Below are positions 1 through 5,540 of a DNA stretch of 8,355 nucleotides, piece by piece. The first letter of the stretch is position 1, and each line of letters opens with the position of its first letter. The stretch spans positions 1 through 8,355 of the forward strand of contig JAHEZF010000058.1 of the NCBI GenBank assembly GCA_023251215.1, given 5' to 3'. Both the position numbers and the translations under genes were made by a program. The notes beneath the pieces were generated by a model. That model was given only the letters and a program-made list of their open reading frames with translations, ran no database searches and was not told the DNA's origin. Source of the stretch: Sphingobacteriales bacterium. GTDB taxonomy: Bacteria > Bacteroidota > Bacteroidia > Chitinophagales > Chitinophagaceae.

Positions 1-1007
1 TTGGGTGATTCATCAGGCAACGGTAATTCTGCAATAAGAGGTGGATTTAATCCTGTTGATGTAAGAATGGAATTGCGAAATCCGCCGGGTGCAAATAAAG
101 CTCTCATTCTTGCTTTCTGTCCTTTGGTAAAAAGGTTCATACAGGCATCATAGGTAAAATCCATATAATCCATGTACATATCACCATTAGGGCCGTTGCT
201 ACAGCTAATACGTACGCCTGAAGGGCATTCAATATTATATCCGCTTTGTTTGGGAGTATCGTCAACAAGATCATCGCCACAATAAGCATCACCCCATAAA
301 TGTATTAAGTTAAGCCAGTGACCTACTTCATGCACAGCCGTTTTACCCATGTTGTAGCCCGCCATAGCATTAATGATTCCAAATGCAGGAAAATCTATCA
401 CAACGCCATCTTTATTATCGGGACCACCCGGTATGCTTGAATAACCTGCAACCCTGTCAAGATTACAAACCCATATATTCAGGTAACTTTTAGCATCCCA
501 TGCATCATCGCCCATTTCTGAACTGAACTTCATTTTATCATCAGTTTGCCATACAGTAATGGGAGTGTATTTCCTGATAATCCCGGTAGTTGATCTTTTC
601 CGGGGATCAGATATTGCTAACTGAAATTCTATATTGCAATCAGCAGCCAGAGGTCTGAAAACAGCAGGTGTATTAACTGAATCAGGATTTCTGTGGCGAA
701 AATCACGGTTCAGGGCGGCAATCTGGCTATTCACCTGTGCATCACTTATTTTTTCTGATGGATAATGATATAAAACATGTACAACAACAGGAATTTTAAT
801 AACCGTATTCCCTGTTTCTCTTAAAAGCGAATTGCCTGTTTGAGTATGTTGACGGGTAAATGTTTCAATGGCGTTTATCCTTGAAGAAAGAGCAGGATCT
901 TTCCTCAACTCTTCCAGCTGGTAGAGAAATGTGGCGCAGTTTTTCTGAGCAGTTAGCTGATTAACCAGAGCCAGTAGAATAAAAACAAGGATCAGTCTCG
1001 CCTTCAT
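1..1007 (-). CDS. Secreted M43 (pappalysin/cytophagalysin-type) zinc metalloprotease, 3' end outside the window
   Basis: The frame is open from an ATG at 1007 to the left edge (335 codons, no stop), so the C-terminus is missing. Residues 1-20 form a signal peptide: MKAR, a hydrophobic core, then predicted cleavage LTA|Q before Gln21. The extended zinc motif HEVGHWLNLIH is at residues 226-236 (ligands His226, His230, His236; catalytic Glu227) and is followed by LWGD. A Met-turn MDYMD at 279-283 is followed by a Cys and a helix rich in basic residues. This spacing is typical of M43 metzincins. Asn in place of the usual Gly in HExxHxxGxxH is, from family knowledge, common in cytophagalysin-like members. 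Several Cys around the catalytic site suggest disulfides and an extracytoplasmic site of action. Such proteins often carry C-terminal PKD-like or type IX secretion sorting domains, but that part is not visible. The physiological substrate is unknown; peptide-bond hydrolysis outside the cytoplasm is the expected role. It is transcribed divergently from the cyclotransferase gene. Confidence 0.92.
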   Translation of the reverse strand, partial: MKARLILVFILLALVNQLTAQKNCATFLYQLEELRKDPALSSRINAIETFTRQHTQTGNSLLRETGNTVIKIPVVVHVLYHYPSEKISDAQVNSQIAALNRDFRHRNPDSVNTPAVFRPLAADCNIEFQLAISDPRKRSTTGIIRKYTPITVWQTDDKMKFSSEMGDDAWDAKSYLNIWVCNLDRVAGYSSIPGGPDNKDGVVIDFPAFGIINAMAGYNMGKTAVHEVGHWLNLIHLWGDAYCGDDLVDDTPKQSGYNIECPSGVRISCSNGPNGDMYMDYMDFTYDACMNLFTKGQKARMRALFAPGGFRNSILTSTGLNPPLIAELPLPDESP

Positions 1008-1175
1008 AATTACCAAATCATTAGATGATTCCAACACGACAATAAATTGATACCGTCATGAGTAATTCAAGCGAAATTGGAAATAATGAGGATAAAGGGG
1101 GATTTAAAAGGGCGTCTCAGGGATACGATTTCAATAGTGGGAATGAAGTTATCGGGAATAAGGACGAATGAATTT

Positions 1176-1183
1176 CAAATATA
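1176..1183 (-). promoter_or_regulatory. Weak candidate -7 element for the M43 protease
   Basis: On the minus strand this reads TATATTTG, an exact match to the Bacteroidetes -7 consensus TANNTTTG. No TTG-type -33 element sits at the expected distance of about 19-21 bp upstream. It would give a leader of about 160 nt before the protease ATG. In AT-rich intergenic DNA an isolated match can arise by chance. Confidence 0.25.
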
Positions 1184-1213
1184 AACTTATTAATTGATTG
1201 TGCATTAAAATTT

Positions 1214-1235
1214 TGTATCGTACTTTTCCGATACA
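1214..1235. repeat. 7-bp inverted repeat, possible operator or hairpin
   Basis: TGTATCG (1214-1220) and CGATACA (1229-1235) are perfect inverted arms around an 8-base AT-rich centre. The dyad lies about 47 bp upstream of the candidate -7 element of the cyclotransferase gene, where an activator or repressor could bind. No U-tract follows, so it is not a standard terminator. Binding by a regulator is inference. Confidence 0.4.
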
Positions 1236-1282
1236 CGGCCCTTGTTGTAAAAGCTTTAACAGCCGCAAAAGATTGCAGAACT

Positions 1283-1290
1283 TATTTTTG
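1283..1290 (+). promoter_or_regulatory. Candidate -7 promoter element for the glutaminyl cyclase gene
   Basis: TATTTTTG matches TANNTTTG exactly and ends 22 bp before the ATG at 1313, implying a leader of only about 15-20 nt. A good -33 TTG at 19-21 bp spacing is not seen; TTG occurs at 1245-1247, which is too far upstream. The start region has no Shine-Dalgarno sequence, which is normal for the phylum. Confidence 0.45.
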
Positions 1291-1312
1291 TAAGTCAATC
1301 AACCTTCAATCA

Positions 1313-2113
1313 ATGAAAAAACTTGTTTACGTTGTCATTATTTACAGCGTTGTTGGCTGCAAGAATAATGATAAGGATCATGAAAATGGCAACAATCCCC
1401 CACCCGAAGGACCTAAAAGTATCAGCTACTCCATCATCAGCGCTTACCCGCATGATACATCATCCTTCACACAAGGGCTTATTATTTATAACAACGCAAT
1501 GTATGAAAGCACCGGTCGTGAGAATGCCAATTCAAACAAGATCATGAAAGTTGACCTGAAAACAGGGAAGATTGAAAAGTCGGTTTCGCTGGATAAAAAA
1601 TATTTTGGGGAAGGGATTACTATTCTGCGTGATACCATTTACCAGTTGACCTGGCAGGAGAAAACGGTTTTTGTTTATACCCTGAACGATTTTAAAAAAA
1701 TAAAAGAGTTCCTTTTCAATACCGAAGGCTGGGGAATAACCACCGACGGAAAGCAACTTATTGTAAGTGATGGAAGCAGTGATCTGTATTATTATGATCC
1801 TTCAACTTTCCGTTTATTAAAATCACAGGCGGTAACAGAAGCGGGCAGTCTTTCTTTCAATCTGAATGAACTGGAGTACATTGATGGATTCGTTTATGCT
1901 AATCAGTGGCAGGCGCCATATATCTTAAAAATTGATCCTTCTACCGGGCAGATAGTTGCTAAAGCCGATCTTACAAGTGTATGGGACAGGGTAAAAGCAA
2001 GAGACCCAGAGGCCGATGTTCCAAATGGTATTGCTTATGATGCGGCCACTAAAAAAATTTATGTCACCGGTAAATTATGGCCTGAGTTATATGAGATACA
2101 ATTTGGCCGGTAA
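1313..2113 (+). CDS. Lipoprotein glutaminyl-peptide cyclotransferase (plant-type glutaminyl cyclase)
   Basis: Predicted to convert N-terminal glutamine of peptides and proteins to pyroglutamate with release of ammonia. Length is 266 residues. Residues 1-15 form a lipoprotein signal ending in lipobox VVG|C16, followed by a charged, Pro/Asn-rich linker (17-35), so the mature enzyme should be anchored in the envelope. The acidic and basic residues just after Cys16 loosely resemble Bacteroidetes surface-export signals, but this is uncertain. The rest matches the five-bladed beta-propeller cyclase family: YPHDTSSFTQGL (45-56), ESTG (65-68), GEGIT (99-103), EGWG (138-141), SDGSS (152-156), LNELEY (184-189), YANQW (195-199), NGIAYD (238-243) and TGKLWP (252-257). 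Glu65, Asn197 and Lys254 are at the positions I recall as conserved catalytic residues in papaya-type enzymes. It is not related to the zinc-dependent animal-type cyclases. The start is set by the signal peptide and lipobox. It appears to be a single-gene unit, divergent from the protease and convergent with the methyltransferase. Confidence 0.93.
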   Translation: MKKLVYVVIIYSVVGCKNNDKDHENGNNPPPEGPKSISYSIISAYPHDTSSFTQGLIIYNNAMYESTGRENANSNKIMKVDLKTGKIEKSVSLDKKYFGEGITILRDTIYQLTWQEKTVFVYTLNDFKKIKEFLFNTEGWGITTDGKQLIVSDGSSDLYYYDPSTFRLLKSQAVTEAGSLSFNLNELEYIDGFVYANQWQAPYILKIDPSTGQIVAKADLTSVWDRVKARDPEADVPNGIAYDAATKKIYVTGKLWPELYEIQFGR

Positions 2114-3010
2114 TCATTTTGAAACAATGTAAATAACAGAGCTGCATTTTTTCACATCACCCATTGCCTTAATATTGGAGCTAAACCCATTCCAAAAAGC
2201 AGAAATTAAATTCGCTTTTCCTTTTTTGTATTTACTGCTTAATAATGAAATATAAAAGCTATCATACCACATGGGTTTGTGCTGAAGCATTTTCAATCCA
2301 TTCTTTTCCATCAATACCCGCATTGACCATGGTGAGAAATGATACAAATGCCGGGGCACATCATAAGCTGCCCAGTGTTCTTTGTAAATAGCAGCATCTT
2401 TAGAAGTATAATTCGGAACCGCAATAAATATCTTTCCACTTTCCTTAAGCAATACTTTAAGTTGTTGAACAACGGTAAAAAGACCATGCACATGCTCCAG
2501 CACATGCCAAAGAGTAATAGCATCGAAAGAACCAGGAGTTAGTTTATAAAGATCAGGGCTGTCTGCAAGTTGAATATTATATAATTGCCAGGCAATTTCC
2601 CTTGCATCACTATCCGGTTCAAGACCTGTTGTTTCCCAGCCCCGCAGTTTCATTTCATTTACAAAACTTCCGATGCCACTGCCTACATCCAACAATTTTC
2701 CTTTTTTAATACCGGTGATCTTTTCTATCAACCTTCGTTTCTTCCTCATGGTTCGGTTACGAACACATTTATACAGCCGGTTGATTAACCCCTTTGAAGT
2801 ATTTGTATGAGAAACATAATTTTCTGACTTGTAATAAGCTGCAATAGAAAAAGCATCAGGAATATCCTGGGTAAACCTTACTGAGCAGGAATCACATTCA
2901 GCAATGACAAATGTTTCACCGCTTACAGTATGATCCTTTGCAGATAAAACATTTTTTATATCAGCCGAACCACATACAGGACAAAGAGTGTAATGTATTG
3001 TATTCTTCAT
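2114..3010 (-). CDS. Class I SAM-dependent methyltransferase with N-terminal zinc ribbon
   Basis: A 298-residue protein starting at the ATG at 3010 (MKNTIHY). A longer in-frame start at 3223 exists, but its extra 71 codons lie mostly inside the upstream HU gene, read in another frame, and look like a shadow. Cys10-x2-Cys13 and Cys39-x2-Cys42 form a probable zinc ribbon. The Rossmann methyltransferase core follows: motif I LLDVGSGIG at 106-114, an acidic end of strand 2 (LEPD, 130-133), FDAITLWHVLEH at 162-173 and VPNY at 198-201. DVPRHLYHFSP at 217-227 is a hallmark of the Methyltransf_23 type. These features fit a cytoplasmic O-, N- or C-methyltransferase, but the substrate cannot be read from sequence. 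The domain order (Cys ribbon, then methyltransferase with a PRHLxHF motif) recalls enzymes of sugar or cell-surface glycan modification. It is last in the minus-strand cluster, 62 bp after the HU gene. Its TGA abuts the TAA of the convergent cyclotransferase gene. Confidence 0.88.
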   Translation of the reverse strand: MKNTIHYTLCPVCGSADIKNVLSAKDHTVSGETFVIAECDSCSVRFTQDIPDAFSIAAYYKSENYVSHTNTSKGLINRLYKCVRNRTMRKKRRLIEKITGIKKGKLLDVGSGIGSFVNEMKLRGWETTGLEPDSDAREIAWQLYNIQLADSPDLYKLTPGSFDAITLWHVLEHVHGLFTVVQQLKVLLKESGKIFIAVPNYTSKDAAIYKEHWAAYDVPRHLYHFSPWSMRVLMEKNGLKMLQHKPMWYDSFYISLLSSKYKKGKANLISAFWNGFSSNIKAMGDVKKCSSVIYIVSK

Positions 3011-3072
3011 GTGAAAGTAGCCTATTGAAAGCAGGCAAAGTAAAACGAAATTGATAAACCTTGCAGATGAAA

Positions 3073-3720
3073 TTACTTCAACTCCCTGTACGTCGGGGCT
3101 ATCTGTTTCGGTACCAGTTTCTGACCATTTGCAGTTGAAGAAACATCCAATCCATGTTCCGAAAAGTACCAGCCGATAAACATGATAGCCAGCAAACCAA
3201 CCGCTAATCCATAAGTCCACCAATATGATGTTCGTTTTTCAGGCCTCATAAGTATTTCCATCATCTCAGATGAGGTTCTTTCCTGCTCTCCCACCCTCAT
3301 GGTATGTTCTGCATTATCCCGGATCATTTTCACAGCCGGAACCGGCTGTTCCAAAACCAGTTCTTCATTGATTGGGACAAATTTTATTTCCCCTGCCAAT
3401 CCTTTGCTCAATATTCCTATGCCCTTCCAATTGACAGTATCCCCCGAATCAATCTTTTTTTTCACTTCATATACAAAGTCATTAAATCGAACAGGGGCAT
3501 CACTGTCAGAAATTTTCAACACATCTGCCAGCCAGGTAAAAAAAAAATTTGATGGTGAATTGCTGTTGGGCAGCAAAACAATAGTATGAACAGGCGGATT
3601 AATTTTCTTATTGAGAAAATCACCCTGCGCCGGTTTTCTTTCCAATAAAAAAGTACCGATACCCGGTACATCTAAATTTTTATGCTGAATGAAGTATTGA
3701 TACAGCTCCCTGTACATCAT
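3073..3720 (-). CDS. Single-pass membrane protein with two HU-CCDC81-like domains, no SPOR domain
   Basis: A 215-residue protein. Residues 1-70 and about 71-120 resemble the paired HU-CCDC81 domains of Bacteroidetes, with signature turns VPGIGTF (18-24) and WKGIGILSKG (98-107). A linker follows, with basic residues (RPEKR, 159-163) just before one hydrophobic segment at about 167-187. Positive-inside logic puts the HU-like domains in the cytoplasm and the last roughly 28 residues in the periplasm. Homologues are usually described with a C-terminal peptidoglycan-binding SPOR domain; here the protein ends soon after the membrane segment, with no room for one before the next gene. The family has been proposed to link nucleoid and envelope, which is prediction only. 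The start codons (ATGATG, 3720 or 3717) overlap the TGA of the upstream barrel gene by 4 bp (ATGA) or 1 bp, implying translational coupling. A T10 tract and an A8 tract lie within the gene. Confidence 0.82.
   Translation of the reverse strand: MMYRELYQYFIQHKNLDVPGIGTFLLERKPAQGDFLNKKINPPVHTIVLLPNSNSPSNFFFTWLADVLKISDSDAPVRFNDFVYEVKKKIDSGDTVNWKGIGILSKGLAGEIKFVPINEELVLEQPVPAVKMIRDNAEHTMRVGEQERTSSEMMEILMRPEKRTSYWWTYGLAVGLLAIMFIGWYFSEHGLDVSSTANGQKLVPKQIAPTYRELK
3538..3547 (-). repeat. Homopolymeric tract (10 T on the coding strand) inside the HU-domain gene
   Basis: Ten consecutive A on the plus strand are T10 in the sense strand and encode Asn-Phe-Phe-Phe at residues 58-61. I checked both alternative frames: gaining or losing one T leads to a stop within about 15 codons. 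The tract could therefore turn the protein off by replication slippage, or yield mixed transcripts. Confidence 0.7.
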
Positions 3721-5372
3721 TTGTTCTTTTGATCAAACGAAAGTACGACTCCGCCGGCAAAGTTGAACCCATACACAGGATACTGTTTCCACCGCTGGTA
3801 TTTACGGTTGGTGATATTATTGAATTGTGACCAAAGGTTCAGATTTTTGGTGATCTTAAATTCCAGTCCTGCATTCAGATCAATAGCGCCATTTAGCTGT
3901 GCATGACTGCCATCTTTTCTCATATACTGGGGTCCGGTCCAAGCAAACAGGTCGCCCTTCAGCCATAGGTCTTTGATCACCTGCACCCGCATGGTTGTAT
4001 TCATCTCAAGGGGGATCAACCCCCATGCTTTTTTATTTACTCTCAGCCCTGTGTATTGATTAAAAGTCCAGCCGGTTGTCAATGAAAATTTTTCTTCAAT
4101 TGTAAAACCGATCTGCCCTCCCAAATTCAAAACATTGATGCGGGGTTCATTTACCACCACAAATGATTTTCCACCTCCGCCTGTTGCCGTATCATTAACA
4201 AATAACGGTTGATTGCTGAGTTTATTGAAGCCAACTTTAGCAGCATAACTGAAATGATCTTCAACCGATCCTTTGAAGCCTGCAAACCGCTCTTCAATCC
4301 ATGTATTTTTAAATGATGCCGGTAACCACAACCATGGATTTTGTGAAGCAAGATATTGATAAGTTGTTTTGCGTACATAACCCGTCCACCCGGCCAGGAA
4401 ATAGAACCGTTTATCTTCTGTTCCGATCTCGGCCAGTATATTGGGGAACATTCTGAAATCACCATTATCCCATGAAGGCCTGATGCCTGCCTGCAGATTC
4501 ACTTTTGGAGTTTTGAACAGAACCGACGGAGATAAATAGTACATGGTGTTGTTGACTGCCGGTTTGCTTTTGGGAGTTAGCCGGGTAAGATCGAATGTAA
4601 TTCCAAGGTTGACTGCAAAAACTTTTCCAACGGTCTTTTGCAAAGGCAAATTCACTACCGTATTGCTTTCACTGTTTTTCAAATGATCACTGAATACATC
4701 AATCTTTACTTCAGGCGCATAGGTCAACCCAAATTGTGTTTTATTGATATTGTGAAATGATACTTTGCCTGCAATAGTTTGAAAATTCTGTTTCAATGAA
4801 TCCGTGGGGAATGAAGCATTGGCTGGTTCAATGCCATACCTGTAAGTTCTTTCCTGCTTTGTACCAATGCCGGCATTCCATTCCAGGTAATTGCCTGTCT
4901 TAAAAAAGCCCCTGAGTTGTACATCCGTATTGCTGAATTTCTGAAACGGTTTTTTCCCTTCTGATGCCACATGTTTGGCATAAATATTCAACCCTGCCGT
5001 TTTTCCATCGCCAAAAGAAATACCAGCCTGGATATAAGGTGTTCTTAAACTTCCGAAACCTGCTTTTACATAACTGCTGTTATCAAATATACCGGCAGTG
5101 TCAATAGATAAGGCCAATGGTTTTAATGAACCTGGCTGATAGGTAAAAAATAAATTCTGGTTTGGGATATCATAGCTAAGTTTTGCTTTTGTAGTATCGG
5201 GAGCCGGCGGCGTAGCTCCAAAATTGATCTTGGCCGATTCCTTCAATACCGGTTTGAAACCAGAGATGATTTCAACTGACTTTTTCTTTGTTGTATCCTG
5301 CGAATAAGATATTGCAACAGCAAATATTCCAATTCCAAGAAAAAATATTTTATATAGTGCCTTTCTCATCAT
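3717..5372 (-). CDS. Plug-less TonB-dependent-receptor-like outer-membrane beta-barrel protein
   Basis: A 551-residue protein with a signal peptide (residues 1-24: MMRK, hydrophobic core, cleavage SYS|Q before Gln25). The mature N-terminus is short, Lys/Pro-rich and periplasmic (about 25-75), with a GFKPVLKESAKI segment and a Pro-rich stretch. I recall a similar motif at the start of related Bacteroidetes barrels. From about residue 85 to the end there are alternating amphipathic strands with frequent aromatic residues and Gly, as in beta-barrels. The C-terminus resembles the last strands of TonB receptors: FNNITNRKYQ (517-526), then a terminal strand ending GGVVLSF (540-546). No plug domain, carboxypeptidase-like domain or TonB box is visible, and the length is well short of a full receptor (usually over 700 residues). 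Active TonB-driven transport is therefore doubtful; a porin-like, structural or assembly role is an alternative. It sits downstream of the TPR gene and overlaps the HU gene by 4 bp. Tandem ATGs at 5372 and 5369 leave the exact start open by one codon. Confidence 0.8.
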   Translation of the reverse strand: MMRKALYKIFFLGIGIFAVAISYSQDTTKKKSVEIISGFKPVLKESAKINFGATPPAPDTTKAKLSYDIPNQNLFFTYQPGSLKPLALSIDTAGIFDNSSYVKAGFGSLRTPYIQAGISFGDGKTAGLNIYAKHVASEGKKPFQKFSNTDVQLRGFFKTGNYLEWNAGIGTKQERTYRYGIEPANASFPTDSLKQNFQTIAGKVSFHNINKTQFGLTYAPEVKIDVFSDHLKNSESNTVVNLPLQKTVGKVFAVNLGITFDLTRLTPKSKPAVNNTMYYLSPSVLFKTPKVNLQAGIRPSWDNGDFRMFPNILAEIGTEDKRFYFLAGWTGYVRKTTYQYLASQNPWLWLPASFKNTWIEERFAGFKGSVEDHFSYAAKVGFNKLSNQPLFVNDTATGGGGKSFVVVNEPRINVLNLGGQIGFTIEEKFSLTTGWTFNQYTGLRVNKKAWGLIPLEMNTTMRVQVIKDLWLKGDLFAWTGPQYMRKDGSHAQLNGAIDLNAGLEFKITKNLNLWSQFNNITNRKYQRWKQYPVYGFNFAGGVVLSFDQKNK

Positions 5373-5400
5373 TCGTTTTCTTTTTGCAATTTTTATTTTG
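5373..5400 (-). promoter_or_regulatory. A-rich translation initiation region of the barrel gene
   Basis: On the minus strand the 28 bases before the ATG are strongly A-rich with almost no G, and contain no Shine-Dalgarno sequence near the start. A-rich leaders of this kind are characteristic of Bacteroidetes translation starts and support the start at 5372 (or 5369). Confidence 0.5.
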
Positions 5401-5489
5401 TTCAGTTCATTATTATATTTTACCTCCGCTCAGTTGTTTCATATTTCTTTCTACTTACATCTTACATTTACGAACCAAAAAAGAATCTT

Positions 5490-5517
5490 CAAACATATGG
5501 GTCTGTGCACCGGCAAG
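5490..5517 (-). promoter_or_regulatory. Candidate Bacteroidetes-type promoter for the barrel-HU-methyltransferase cluster
   Basis: On the minus strand, CTTG (5517-5514) is followed after 16 bp by TATGTTTG (5497-5490), an exact match to the TANNTTTG -7 consensus. The spacer is somewhat shorter than the usual 19-21 bp. Transcription would start near 5483 and give a leader of about 110 nt. The -33 part overlaps the foot of the G/C-run hairpin, so initiation and read-through from the TPR gene could interact. Confidence 0.4.
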
Positions 5518-5540
5518 CCCCCTTCAGGGGGTTGGGGGCT
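5516..5540 (-). repeat. G/C-run hairpin at the TPR stop codon, possible intergenic repeat unit
   Basis: One C5 run (plus strand 5518-5522) can pair with either of two G5 runs (5527-5531 or 5534-5538). Pairing with the near run gives a 5-bp stem with a 4-base loop. Pairing with the far run gives a 7-bp stem, AGCCCCC with GGGGGCT, and the loop then contains the near run. The long form begins at the last base of the TPR gene's TGA. No U-tract follows on the minus strand, so it is not a classic intrinsic terminator. It may instead stabilise the 3' end or partly attenuate read-through. From memory, very similar strings recur between genes in many Bacteroidetes genomes, so it may be a dispersed repeat. 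Confidence 0.55.

Larger units (their letters stand above)
1008..1312. other. Divergent intergenic region between the protease and cyclotransferase genes
   Basis: This 305-bp stretch separates the two divergent start codons. It is AT-rich towards the plus-strand gene and has a more purine-rich middle (about 1075-1170). It holds candidate -7 elements on both strands and a 7-bp inverted repeat, each listed separately. I see no convincing small ORF, RNA gene or riboswitch fold in it. A shared regulatory region for both genes is plausible but not demonstrated. Confidence 0.6.

Noticed and set aside
2040..2112. Possible terminator for the methyltransferase: a T-run on the minus strand near 2050-2058 within the cyclotransferase gene
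   Set aside because: The T-run comes from a Lys codon stretch (A7) in the opposite gene and there is no strong GC stem directly before it.
3030..3050. TACTTTG on the minus strand in the 62-bp gap before the methyltransferase, resembling a -7 element
   Set aside because: It is one base short of TANNTTTG and has no clear -33 partner, so co-transcription with the HU gene is preferred.
5408..5425. TATAAT-like -10 sequence on the minus strand upstream of the barrel gene
   Set aside because: E. coli-type -10 boxes are not the Bacteroidetes consensus and there is no partner -35 element; AT-rich leaders give such matches often.
5413..5442. Nine-codon minus-strand ORF (MKQLSGGKI) and an adjacent GGAGG followed by ATG AAC TGA in the barrel leader
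   Set aside because: They look like leader-peptide candidates, but Shine-Dalgarno use is weak in this phylum, the GGAGG-ATG spacing is long, and nothing downstream suggests attenuation. Chance is the simpler explanation.
5460..5475. Tandem ATGTAAG ATGTAAG on the minus strand
   Set aside because: Two copies of 7 bp in an AT-rich leader, with no further copies or spacing pattern; too short to call a repeat element.
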